Positions 50,500 through 58,709 of a stretch of DNA of 64,000 bases are shown here, one piece after another; the stretch's first letter is position 1, and each line of letters opens with the position of its first letter. A model generated the notes under the pieces. That model saw only the letters and a list, made by a program, of their open reading frames with translations. It was not told where the DNA came from and did no database searches. Location of the stretch: NCBI GenBank assembly GCA_963843755.1, contig CAWJLS010000011.1, positions 140,748 through 204,747 on the forward strand, given 5' to 3'. Source of the stretch: CAWJLS01 sp963843755 (lineage in GTDB: Bacteria; Acidobacteriota; Thermoanaerobaculia; Multivoradales; DATKCC01). Both the position numbers and the translations under genes were made by a program.

Positions 50500-51405
50500 A
50501 TGCAGACTGTTCGCGACAGGGCCGCTCTGCGCCCGCTGGTCGACACCTGGCGCCGTGACGGGGAGACGATCGGCTTCGTGCCGACCATGGGGGCTCTCCA
50601 CGACGGCCACCTCTCGCTGGTTCGCCGGGCGCGCGACCTGGCCGACCGGGTGGTGGTCTCAATCTTCGTCAACCCGACCCAGTTCAACCAGGCCGAAGAC
50701 CTGGAGAAGTACCCGCGCACGCCGGACCAGGACGCGGCACTGCTCGACGGGGCCGGGTGCGACCTGCTCTACCTGCCGTCCGAGGACGACGTCTACCCGG
50801 GCGGCACAGCGGCCAACGCCACCTGGGTCGTGCCCGAGGGCGCGGCCGAAGGGCTGGAGGGGGCGTTCCGGCCGGGGCACTTCCGGGGCGTCGCGACCGT
50901 CGTCTTGAAGCTGCTCAACCTGGTCCAGCCCGACCTCGCCGTCTTCGGCGAGAAGGACGCCCAGCAGCTGGCGGTCATCCGCCAGGTGGTGCGCGACCTG
51001 CTGGTGCCGGTCGAGATCGTCCCCGGCCCGACCGTGCGCGAGGCGGACGGCCTGGCGCTCTCCTCGCGCAACGTGCGCCTGAGCGCCGAAGAGCGCCAGG
51101 ACGCCCTGGTCCTCCACCGGGCGCTCGACGCGGCGGCCGAGGAGATCGACCGCCAGGGCCCCGGCGGCTCGGCCGACGCGGTCCGCGCCGCCATGAACGC
51201 GGTGCTCGAGCCCGCCGTCACCGAGCGCGGCGCCCGGGTCGACTACGCCGAGGTGGTCGACGCCACCACCTTTCAACCGATCGATCGGCTGCCGGATGTC
51301 CACGGGGGTCCCGACCGAGAACGGGGCGCCGAAGTCATTCTCCCCCTCGCCGTCTGGATCGGCGAGACCCGACTGATCGACAACCTGCGAGTGAAGCTCA
51401 CCTGA
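50500..51405 (+). CDS. panC: Pantothenate synthetase
   Basis: Joins pantoate and beta-alanine using ATP; 301 aa. The HIGH-like motif is FVPTMGALHDGHLSLVRRA at about residues 22-40, followed by SIFVNPTQFNQAEDLEKYPR, FGEKDAQQLAVIR and LSSRNVRLS. The stop TGA shares one base with the panD ATG (TGATG), so the two genes are coupled. panB-panC-panD together make pantothenate, which the distant coaBC converts toward coenzyme A. Confidence 0.96.
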   Translation: MQTVRDRAALRPLVDTWRRDGETIGFVPTMGALHDGHLSLVRRARDLADRVVVSIFVNPTQFNQAEDLEKYPRTPDQDAALLDGAGCDLLYLPSEDDVYPGGTAANATWVVPEGAAEGLEGAFRPGHFRGVATVVLKLLNLVQPDLAVFGEKDAQQLAVIRQVVRDLLVPVEIVPGPTVREADGLALSSRNVRLSAEERQDALVLHRALDAAAEEIDRQGPGGSADAVRAAMNAVLEPAVTERGARVDYAEVVDATTFQPIDRLPDVHGGPDRERGAEVILPLAVWIGETRLIDNLRVKLT

Positions 51406-51800
51406 TGCGACGCACACTGCTCAAGTCCAAGATTCATCGAGCCACCGTCACCGGGGCCGACCTCGACTATGTGGGCTCGATCACCATCGATCCGCTGCTC
51501 CTCGAAGCGACCGACATCCTGGTCCACGAGCGGGTGGAGATCTATAACGTGACCAACGGCGAGCGCCTCGCCACCTACGCCATCCCCGGCACGCCGGGCG
51601 CGGGCGAGATCTGCCTGAACGGCGCCGCCGCCCACAAGGTCACCCCGGGCGACCTGGTGATCATCGCCAGCTACGCCGAGTACGACGCGGCGGAGCTGGC
51701 CGGCCACGAGCCGAAGGTCGCCTTCGTCGACGGCCGGAACCGGCTGGTCGAGATGGGCTCCGAGGTCCAGCCCGGCCCGGCGGCCCTCGCGTTCGGCTGA
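51405..51800 (+). CDS. panD: Aspartate 1-decarboxylase
   Basis: A 131-aa proenzyme that makes beta-alanine for pantothenate. The self-cleavage site is Gly-Ser in DYVGSITID (about residues 24-25), producing the pyruvoyl group on the new N-terminal Ser. RVEIYNVTNGERLATY and GAAAHKVTPGDLVIIASYA are typical. No separate PanM-type maturation factor is seen. Start ATG overlaps the panC stop. Confidence 0.96.
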   Translation: MRRTLLKSKIHRATVTGADLDYVGSITIDPLLLEATDILVHERVEIYNVTNGERLATYAIPGTPGAGEICLNGAAAHKVTPGDLVIIASYAEYDAAELAGHEPKVAFVDGRNRLVEMGSEVQPGPAALAFG

Positions 51801-51920
51801 ACGTTCGGTCGAACGCTCGGCGAACCGTGGGGCCGGCCGGGCCCCGCGGATGCACACCTCCGGCGAAACGGTTACCCTCTTGGGCAGCACTCCCGAGAGA
51901 AGGACCGGCCAGGAGGCCCG

Positions 51921-54380
51921 ATGTCTGACAGGAACGCTCCGAGGTCCGCCACTTCGACACTCGTTTCGACGCTCGCGCCGATTCTGTTGGCGCTGCTGGT
52001 CGCGGGGGGCGCCGCCCCCCTCGCCGCGGCCCAGGAGGCCGACGCGTCGCCCGCTCCGTCCGCCGCCCCCGGCCCTCTGGGCCACATCGGGAAGGCCGAC
52101 TACGACCGCCTGCTCGAGTGGCGCTTCGCCACTGCGGCGGAGCCGATCCCCGCGGGCGGCGTGCGCTTCTCCCGTGGCCCCGCCACCTGGACTCTCGAGT
52201 CCGGCACCGTCCGCCTCCAGGAGCCGATCGGCGCCGCCGAGGGCGCGGCGACCGGCGCGGTCACCGGCGCCGTCTTCGAAGGCACCGGGACGTTCCGGCT
52301 GCAGGTCACGGACCCGGTCGAGCAGGAGCAGGTCCAGCGCTTCACCCGGCTGACCCCGGACGGCGCCTACCAGACCACCTTCCACCGCATGATCCTCCGC
52401 CTTCCGGGCGGCGTGGCGGAGCTCCTCGGCGTGCCCCCGGCCGGGGCCGAGGCGACCTACGCCAAGAACGACCTCGCCGCCGACCGGGAGGCGCACTGGC
52501 TCGAGCACCTGCGGTTCGACGTCGACGCCCGGGTGATCATCGCGCTGCTGACCCCGGGGAGCGACTACCTGGCCGCCGAGCTCGAGAGCGAGGACGACGG
52601 CTGGCTGTTCTACGACCTCGACCCGCGGCGGCGCGAGGCGGCCCAGCTCCGCCACTGGGAGAAGGGCGCCCTCGAGAGCTGGCTCTCCCTGGAGCTGGAC
52701 GAGGGGCAGGCCGGGCAGGCGGTCGCCGCCATCGCCGACCCGATCGAGATCTCCCACGTGGACATCCGCGCCGACCTCACCGAGCCGGGCCGCGGGCCGG
52801 CGATCGGCAGGACCGAGACCCGGCCGCGGATCGGCAAGTTCACCGCGGATCTGGACTGCACGGCCCGGGTCAGCGGGCCGCAGGTTCTGGCGCTCCAGCT
52901 CCGGGGCGACGCCGAGGTCGAGGCGGTGCGCGTCGACGGCCAGGAGACGCTCTTCCTGCGCAATCACATCGGTGGGCGCAAGCTCTTCATCCACGACGAG
53001 ACGTACGACGACGACCTGGCGGTCCTGCTGCCCGAGCCGCTCGCCGAGGGCGAGACGCTCGCCCTGTCGGTCGACTACCAGGTGGAGATCTACAACTACC
53101 TGGGCGGGCGCGGTTGGTACCCGGACGACTACGGCCGCGACATCCTGGAAGAGCACACCGGCACCATCGACCTCACCATGCCGGACAAGCTCGACGCCCG
53201 GGCCATGGGAAGGAAGGTCGAGGAGACCGACAGCGGCCACATCCGGCACCAGCGCTGGGTGATCGACAAGCCGACCTTCATGCTTACCTTTTCCTGGGCC
53301 GACCGGCCGTACAGCTACGAGCTGGACGTCGACGGCGCACCGGCGATCGAGGTCTTCGGCCCGGGCATGGGCAAAGAGGCGAAGTTCCACAACGTGGCGG
53401 CGGACACGGCCAACAGCATCCGCTTCTTCTCAGACCTCTTCAAGATGCCGCTCGAGGCCGACCACATGGAGGTGGCGAGCATCTCCGCCGGCCACGGCCA
53501 GTCGTTCGACGGCTTCATCCACATGAGCGAGGGGACCTTCTACCTCGAGCGGCCGGGCGCCTCCGAGCTGTTTCGGGCGCACGAGGTGGCCCACCAGTGG
53601 TGGGGGCACCGGGTCTCCTGGGCGACCTACCGGGACCAGTGGCTGTCCGAGGCGTTCGCCGAGTACTCGGCCATGATGTACGTCCAGGCCACCATGAAGG
53701 ACGGCGAGCACTGGTTCGGCGAGATCCTCGATACCTACAACGACGAGCTCAACGGCTCGATCCAGAGCTTCTTGAGCAAGTTCGCCCGCCCGGGCCTGAC
53801 CCCGCTCAACCCGAACCTGCGCGCCAAGATGGGGCCAATCGGCCTGGGCTACCGCGCCTACTCAGAGGTCACCCCCGGCGCCTACTTCACCCAGACCTAC
53901 GAGAAGGGCGCCCTGGTGCTCCACATGCTGCGGGTGATGCTGCGTAACATGACCAAGAGCGACGACCTGTTCGTCAAGGTGCTCTCCGACTTCCTCCACC
54001 AGTACGACGGCAAGGCCGCCTCCACCCAGGACTTCATCAACGTCCTCAGCCAGGACGCCCCGGGCCACTGGAAGTGGTTCTTCGACCAGTGGGTCTACGG
54101 CACGGCGATCCCGACTTACAAGTGGGACTGGAACGCGGTCAAGGGCGGAGACGACAAGCACCCCTACGTGCTGCGGTTGACCGTCCACCAGGACGGCGTG
54201 CCGGACGGCTTCCGCATGCCGGTGCCGATCCTGATCGACTTCGGCCGTGCCGGCAGCGGCCAGGCGGTCGTCCTGGTAGACAAGCCCGAGGAGACCTTCG
54301 AGCTCCCCCTGCCCGCCCGGCCCAAGGACGTAGAGCTTAACCCGCGGCACGCGGTGCTGGCGCGGATGGGCCATTCTTGA
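51921..54380 (+). CDS. Secreted M1-family metallopeptidase
   Basis: An 819-aa exported aminopeptidase-like protein. The ribosome site CAGGAGG precedes ATG 51921; the signal peptide is STLAPILLALLVAGGAAPLAAAQ. A long N-terminal beta region (about 40-540) leads into the catalytic domain with the zinc site HEVAHQWWGH at about 554-563 and the third ligand Glu in WLSEAFAEY about 18 residues later. The upstream GAMEN motif of classical M1 aminopeptidases is not evident, so specificity may differ. The usual M1 YxxG proton-donor region is near RAYSEVTPGAYF. It is followed by a hairpin of the dispersed family. Confidence 0.9.
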   Translation: MSDRNAPRSATSTLVSTLAPILLALLVAGGAAPLAAAQEADASPAPSAAPGPLGHIGKADYDRLLEWRFATAAEPIPAGGVRFSRGPATWTLESGTVRLQEPIGAAEGAATGAVTGAVFEGTGTFRLQVTDPVEQEQVQRFTRLTPDGAYQTTFHRMILRLPGGVAELLGVPPAGAEATYAKNDLAADREAHWLEHLRFDVDARVIIALLTPGSDYLAAELESEDDGWLFYDLDPRRREAAQLRHWEKGALESWLSLELDEGQAGQAVAAIADPIEISHVDIRADLTEPGRGPAIGRTETRPRIGKFTADLDCTARVSGPQVLALQLRGDAEVEAVRVDGQETLFLRNHIGGRKLFIHDETYDDDLAVLLPEPLAEGETLALSVDYQVEIYNYLGGRGWYPDDYGRDILEEHTGTIDLTMPDKLDARAMGRKVEETDSGHIRHQRWVIDKPTFMLTFSWADRPYSYELDVDGAPAIEVFGPGMGKEAKFHNVAADTANSIRFFSDLFKMPLEADHMEVASISAGHGQSFDGFIHMSEGTFYLERPGASELFRAHEVAHQWWGHRVSWATYRDQWLSEAFAEYSAMMYVQATMKDGEHWFGEILDTYNDELNGSIQSFLSKFARPGLTPLNPNLRAKMGPIGLGYRAYSEVTPGAYFTQTYEKGALVLHMLRVMLRNMTKSDDLFVKVLSDFLHQYDGKAASTQDFINVLSQDAPGHWKWFFDQWVYGTAIPTYKWDWNAVKGGDDKHPYVLRLTVHQDGVPDGFRMPVPILIDFGRAGSGQAVVLVDKPEETFELPLPARPKDVELNPRHAVLARMGHS

Positions 54381-54403
54381 TCGCCCCCTGAACCCCTCGA
54401 TTT

Positions 54404-54428
54404 CCTTCCCCCCGCGCGGGGGGAAGGG
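54404..54428. terminator. Hairpin after the M1 peptidase gene (dispersed family)
   Basis: CCTTCCCCCCGC is followed by its exact complement, giving a 24-bp palindrome. It sits 24 bp after the stop codon. The left flank cgccccctgaacccctcg matches the hairpins at 11.7 and 36.4 kb. Confidence 0.7.
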
Positions 54429-54526
54429 GACGCCGCCTCCCGGAACACGCGGAGTCCGAGGTCCAGCTTCGCTGGTAGGCTTGGGGTCCGCGCGATCCCT
54501 CATCCATCCGACCGGAGACGTCTTCC

Positions 54527-55360
54527 ATGCTGGACACCCCGACGCACGCCAACACCGAGTCCGCGGACCCGACCTCGAGCCAACTCGCCGTCGAGCCGCT
54601 CACCATCGCCGACCGCACCTTCACCTCCCGGCTGCTGCTCGGCACCGGCAAGTACGTCGACTACCCGACCATGCAGCGGGCCCACGAGGCCGCCGGCACC
54701 GAGCTGGTCACCGTCGCCGTGCGCCGGGTCGACCTCGCGGACACCTCCAAGGGCTCGATGCTCGACTTCATCGACACCGAGCGCATCCAGCTCCTGCCCA
54801 ACACCGCCGGCTGCTACACCGCGGACGACGCCATCCGCACCGCCCGCTTGGCGCGCGAGATCGGCGGCTGGAGCTGGATCAAGCTCGAGGTGATCGGCGA
54901 CGAAAGGACCCTCTTCCCGGACACCATGGAGCTGCTTCGTGCCACCGAGACCCTGGTCGCCGAAGGCTTCACCGTGCTCCCCTACACCAACGACGACCCG
55001 ATCGTCTGCCGCAAGCTCGAAGAGGCAGGAGCCGCCGCCGTCATGCCCCTGGGCGCGCCCATCGGCTCCGGCATGGGCGTGCGCAACCCGGCGAACCTCC
55101 GGATCATCGTCGAGCAGGCCAACGTCCCCGTCATCGTCGACGCCGGCGTCGGCACCGCCTCGGACGCCGCCATCGCCATGGAGCTGGGCGCCGACGGCGT
55201 GCTGATGAACACCGGCATCGCCGGCGCCAAGAACGCGGTGCGCATGGCCCGGGCGATGAAGCTCGCCGTCGAAGCCGGCTGGCTCGCCGCCCACGCCGGC
55301 CGCATCCCGAAGAAGCTCTACGCCACGGCGTCGAGCCCCCTCGATGGGCTGATCGAGTAA
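54527..55360 (+). CDS. thiG: Thiazole synthase ThiG
   Basis: Forms the thiazole phosphate of thiamine from deoxyxylulose phosphate, dehydroglycine and thiocarboxylated ThiS. The 277-aa barrel has SRLLLGTGKYVDYPTM, VTVAVRRVDL, WSWIKLEVIGD with the Schiff-base Lys, MPLGAPIGSGMGVRNP and DAGVGTASDAA. The N-terminal 28 residues (Thr/Ser-rich) are extra. thiS, thiF, thiH/thiO are absent from the window, so sulfur carrier and glycine oxidase must be elsewhere. A TAGGCT box near 54475-54480 may be the -10. No TPP riboswitch is recognisable upstream. AKR gene follows 21 bp later. Confidence 0.94.
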   Translation: MLDTPTHANTESADPTSSQLAVEPLTIADRTFTSRLLLGTGKYVDYPTMQRAHEAAGTELVTVAVRRVDLADTSKGSMLDFIDTERIQLLPNTAGCYTADDAIRTARLAREIGGWSWIKLEVIGDERTLFPDTMELLRATETLVAEGFTVLPYTNDDPIVCRKLEEAGAAAVMPLGAPIGSGMGVRNPANLRIIVEQANVPVIVDAGVGTASDAAIAMELGADGVLMNTGIAGAKNAVRMARAMKLAVEAGWLAAHAGRIPKKLYATASSPLDGLIE

Positions 55361-55381
55361 GGACCGAGAGAGGACGACGGA

Positions 55382-56260
55382 ATGAAGACCCTCTACTTCG
55401 GCGGCAAGACCGTCGGCCAGATCGGCTTCGGCGCCATGCAGCTCGCCGGCCCGGGTGTCATGGGCCCGCCGCGCGACCCGGACGCCGCCCGGGCCGTGCT
55501 CCGCCGGGCCGTCGAGCTCGGCGTCGACCTGATCGACACCGCCCAGTTCTACGGCCCGAACGTCGTCAACGACCTGATCCGCGAGACCCTCCACCCCTAC
55601 CCGGAGGGGCTCAAGCTGATGACCAAGGTCGGCGCCAAGCGGGACGAACAGGGCAACTGGCTGCCCGCCCAATCTCCGGCCGAGCTGCGCCATGGAGTGG
55701 AGGACAACCTGCGCTCCCTCCGGGTCGAGCGCCTCGACCTGGTCAACCTGCGCCTCATCGGCCCGGGCGGCGCCGAAAGCGAAGCCCTCCCCGAGCAGCT
55801 CGAAACCCTCGCCGACCTCCAGCGCGAAGGCAAGATCGACCTGATCGGCCTCTCGAACGTCACCCGAGCCGGCGCCGAGCAGGCCCTCGAGAGGGCCGAG
55901 GTGGTCGAAATCCAGAACAACTACGGCCTCCTCGACCGCTCCGGCGAAGACGTCCTCGACCTCTGCCGCGAGCGCGGCCTCGTCTTCGTCCCCTACTTCC
56001 CCCTCGGCTCCGCCTTCCGCGGCGGCCCCAAGACCCTCGCCGCCGACCCGGCCGTCGCCGAAGTCGCCGCCGCCCGCGGCGCCACCCCGGCCCAGATCGC
56101 CCTCGCTTGGCTCCACGCGCGCTACCCCGGCAACCTCCTTATCCCCGGTACCAGCTCCGTCGCCCACCTCGAAGAGAACCTCGCCGCCGCAGACATCGAG
56201 CTCACCGGCGACGAAATGACCCGCCTGGACGACGTCCAACCCGCCCCCGTGCGCGGCTGA
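55382..56260 (+). CDS. Aldo/keto reductase
   Basis: A 292-aa NADPH-type oxidoreductase with a TIM-barrel fold. Of the catalytic tetrad, Asp and Tyr are in LIDTAQFYGP and Lys in LMTKVGAK. The position of the usual His is in DLVNLRLIG, where Arg takes its place; this is common in one bacterial AKR branch. GLSNVTRAGAEQAL and IPGTSSVAHLEENLAA provide the cofactor site. Substrate unknown. It is immediately after thiG (21 bp) and likely in the same transcript. It ends before tRNA-Arg. Confidence 0.9.
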   Translation: MKTLYFGGKTVGQIGFGAMQLAGPGVMGPPRDPDAARAVLRRAVELGVDLIDTAQFYGPNVVNDLIRETLHPYPEGLKLMTKVGAKRDEQGNWLPAQSPAELRHGVEDNLRSLRVERLDLVNLRLIGPGGAESEALPEQLETLADLQREGKIDLIGLSNVTRAGAEQALERAEVVEIQNNYGLLDRSGEDVLDLCRERGLVFVPYFPLGSAFRGGPKTLAADPAVAEVAAARGATPAQIALAWLHARYPGNLLIPGTSSVAHLEENLAAADIELTGDEMTRLDDVQPAPVRG

Positions 56261-56349
56261 CCCCAGGCCCCACCGACCCGCTCCGCCCACCATCCGACCC
56301 CCTCCCAACCCACTCCCCCGACCCTGGAATACCCCCTGCCCCCCAGCGG

Positions 56350-56379
56350 TTGCCATGCCCGGCAGCGATCCGCTAAGAT
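56350..56379 (+). promoter_or_regulatory. Promoter of tRNA-Arg
   Basis: TTGCCA (56350-56355) and TAAGAT (56374-56379) are spaced by 18 bases, located about 27 bases before the tRNA 5' end. Confidence 0.6.
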
Positions 56380-56406
56380 CCCTGCTCGCGCGGCGAGCGC
56401 GACCGT

Positions 56407-56483
56407 GCGCCCATAGCTCAACTGGATAGAGCATCTGACTACGGATCAGAAGGTTGGGGGTTCGAATCCTCCTGGGCGCACCA
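56407..56483 (+). tRNA. tRNA-Arg (anticodon ACG)
   Basis: A 77-nt tRNA including encoded CCA: acceptor GCGCCCA pairs with TGGGCGC, the anticodon stem TCTGA/TCAGA closes loop CTACGGA with anticodon ACG, and the T-loop is GTTCGAATC. It is the probable attachment site of the island; the integrase gene begins 101 bp after its 3' end. Confidence 0.96.
56456..56483 (+). other. Likely attL attachment site (3' end of tRNA-Arg)
   Basis: The T-arm and acceptor end of the tRNA adjoin a tyrosine integrase reading away from it, the usual layout for islands that recombine into tRNA 3' ends. A matching attR is not found in the remaining 7.5 kb, so the element must continue beyond the window. Exact core boundaries are inferred. 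Confidence 0.45.
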
Positions 56484-56583
56484 CCAACCCCCTGAAAATA
56501 CTGGCTTCCTCGCGAGTTCGTCAAATAGACGGATAGCTATCCGTCCAGTTGACGACACATCCACGACACACTACCGTCGGCGC

Positions 56584-57675
56584 ATGTCGACGGTCTACGA
56601 AAAGACGCGATATCCGGGCATTCGTCGTCGCACAAACGACGACGGCACCACCACCTACGCCATCCAGGTTCGCCTCCGCGGATTCCCCGCGGTCTACGAG
56701 ACGAAGCGTACCCTCACGAAGGCCGTGAGCCGGCGCGAGGAGATCAAGCGAGAGCTGCGCGAGGGGCGCCACCGGCAGCAGACTGGCGAGCGCACCGTGG
56801 GCGAGCTCATCGAGCGCTACAAGAAGTCACCGGCCTGGACGGACCTGGGCAAGGCGACGCAGCTCAACCGCTCCGCACGCCTCAAGTGGTGGACCAAGCA
56901 GCTCGGTCAGCACACCTTCCTCCGGAACGTCACCCCGAAGATCATCGCCAAGCTGCGCGACGACATCGCGACCGGCAACACCGTCTCCCGCAAGCCGGGG
57001 AGCCCCGCGACGGTGAACCGCTACCTGGCGACCCTCTCTGCCGTCTACAAGTGGGCGGCTCAGGATCTGCGCTCCTGGGTCCAGTACAACCCGGTCCGGG
57101 GCATCTACCGGCCCCGCGAGCCGCGCGGCAAAGAGCGCATCCTCACCGACGCGGAGTGGAAGCTCCTGGACAAGCAGCTCGCGAAGGTAGACGAGCGCCT
57201 GCGGCTCATGGTCCTCTGTAGCCTGTCGAGCTCAGTACGCCAGGGCGAGCTCCTCACCTGGGACTGGAGCCGGATTCGCCTGGAGGACGAGTTGGCCCGG
57301 ATCGAGTCCCCACGCAAAGGCGGCCCGCCCCGCATTGCCTACGTCTCCGGCCTCGGCCTCGACGCGCTCCGGCGCGCCGGCAAAGACCGCCACGCGAGCG
57401 GCAAGGTCTTCGCCGACAAGAACGGCAAGACCAACTTCCCCCGCACCCGCTGGGAGGCCCTCCGGAGCAAAGCCGGCCTCGACGGCTTCCGCTGGCATGA
57501 CCTCCGCCACACCGCCATCACCTGGATGGCCTCCCTCGGCGCCTCAGAATCCGAGCTGATGCTCTTCTCCGGCCACCTCACCCCTGAGATGGCGGCCCGC
57601 TACACCCACCTCGGCCAGGCGATCCGGTCCGAGGTGGCGCCGTTGTTCGTGCGGCGGTTGCTGCGGGTGGCTTAG
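56584..57675 (+). CDS. Tyrosine-type site-specific integrase
   Basis: A 363-aa phage-type integrase. The N-terminal arm-binding region includes YAIQVRLRGFP, the core-binding domain spans about 70-170 (ATVNRYLATLSAVYKWA), and the catalytic domain follows. Active-site residues: Arg 219 (SSVRQGELL), Lys about 245, His 305 and Arg 308 (WHDLRHT), His 331 (FSGH) and Tyr 340 (AARYTHLG). All are present, so the enzyme looks functional. Located next to tRNA-Arg, it defines the start of the island. Confidence 0.95.
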   Translation: MSTVYEKTRYPGIRRRTNDDGTTTYAIQVRLRGFPAVYETKRTLTKAVSRREEIKRELREGRHRQQTGERTVGELIERYKKSPAWTDLGKATQLNRSARLKWWTKQLGQHTFLRNVTPKIIAKLRDDIATGNTVSRKPGSPATVNRYLATLSAVYKWAAQDLRSWVQYNPVRGIYRPREPRGKERILTDAEWKLLDKQLAKVDERLRLMVLCSLSSSVRQGELLTWDWSRIRLEDELARIESPRKGGPPRIAYVSGLGLDALRRAGKDRHASGKVFADKNGKTNFPRTRWEALRSKAGLDGFRWHDLRHTAITWMASLGASESELMLFSGHLTPEMAARYTHLGQAIRSEVAPLFVRRLLRVA

Positions 57676-57761
57676 AGCGTTGGTTGGATCCGAGATGTGC
57701 TGAGAGGCCCAGCTGAACGCTGCCAAAGGGGGGCCGGGGAACTCTCGCGTAAGCTATGGCC

Positions 57762-58385
57762 ATGGACTCTACGGCGACCGAGCTGGCCAGCAACGCAGGC
57801 ACTCTCGTTACAGTAGCTCTGCCAGTCGTTAGTGCTCTGGGAGGCGTCATTGTTGGCGGGCTACTCGAAGCATATCGACAGAGGAAGGCGTTCGAGCGCC
57901 AGCAGGACTGGGAGAGGCGACAACATCGCAATCAGAAGTTGGAGCTCATAGCCACTACTGCGTTGGATCTGAGCCGGGCTGCGTCGAGTGCGCTCGGCTA
58001 TCTCTACAAGTTCGCTCGCTTGACGAGCCTGGAGAATCTGACCCCTGACCAGCAGGAGGTCGTCTCAAGAGAACTCAAAGAAAGCCAGCAAGGTATAGCC
58101 GAACTGCGAGCACCGTACCTCCTGATGCTCGTGCGATTCTATGCAAGAGATCAGCTGAACCACCTTCTGGGACCGCTTGTCTCTGCAGTAGATCAGCTGA
58201 CCGCAGCTGCGGGTGAGGTGATCCAAGCGAGGGATCCAGCCAAGAAGAATCAAGGAGTTCGCCACACAGCCGAAGCCTGCAAGGCCCTGGAGAGCGCCTG
58301 TGGCAATTTGGTCAAAGCAGCGGCCCAACTATCCGAAGGGACTCTCACGCCAAGAGGCGCTTCGCGCCACTCCAGCAAGGACTAG
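57762..58385 (+). CDS. Hypothetical protein with one membrane helix
   Basis: A 207-aa protein from ATG 57762, chosen because TAAGCT ends seven bases before it (leaderless); an ATG two codons earlier would also be in frame. An N-terminal hydrophobic helix (LVTVALPVVSALGGVIVGGLL) is followed by a charged coiled-coil-like stretch (YRQRKAFERQQDWERRQHRNQ) and further helices. No domain recognised. GC content is visibly lower than in flanking genes, suggesting recent acquisition with the island. Its stop overlaps that of the convergent HTH gene by four bases. Confidence 0.7.
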   Translation: MDSTATELASNAGTLVTVALPVVSALGGVIVGGLLEAYRQRKAFERQQDWERRQHRNQKLELIATTALDLSRAASSALGYLYKFARLTSLENLTPDQQEVVSRELKESQQGIAELRAPYLLMLVRFYARDQLNHLLGPLVSAVDQLTAAAGEVIQARDPAKKNQGVRHTAEACKALESACGNLVKAAAQLSEGTLTPRGASRHSSKD

Positions 58386-58699
58386 TCCACCCGTGACGCC
58401 AACCACCGGTCGAACCTCCCCCGGTGAATCCGCCACCGCCCCTTCGCCCGACTGACGGCGCCCATGGCAAACAGCCCGTTCCGGTCCCCGTCGTAGAGCA
58501 GCCGGTAGATCTGGTGGATGGATCGGGAAGAGTGCTCGGCCGCTTCCTTGACGGTCATCCACCCAGTGGCTTCCCGGAGGTCCGCCAGCTCGCCGTTCAC
58601 CTCGATGAGCTTGGCCTCAAGCTGGTCAACCCGGCTCACGAGCCTGACTAGGAGATCGGCCGCGGTGTCGAACGGATTCGGTGCATGCGCGGTGTCCAT
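58382..58699 (-). CDS. Small HTH/excisionase-like DNA-binding protein
   Basis: A 105-aa protein. The N-terminal half is a coiled coil (LLVRLVSRVDQLEAKLIEV). The C-terminal half resembles an excisionase-type winged helix: WMTVKEAAEHSSRSIHQIYRLL for the HTH and GRWRIHRGRFDRWLASR for the wing. It may direct excision or regulate the element. The ATG at 58699 is only ten bases from the left end of the IS1380 element, so the insertion has displaced its upstream sequence. Confidence 0.75.
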   Translation of the reverse strand: MDTAHAPNPFDTAADLLVRLVSRVDQLEAKLIEVNGELADLREATGWMTVKEAAEHSSRSIHQIYRLLYDGDRNGLFAMGAVSRAKGRWRIHRGRFDRWLASRVD

Positions 58700-58709
58700 G
58701 GCGACGCTC

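Noticed and set aside
54381..54526. TPP riboswitch ahead of thiG
   Set aside because: The conserved CUGAGA and related core elements are not present; the visible structure is the dispersed hairpin.
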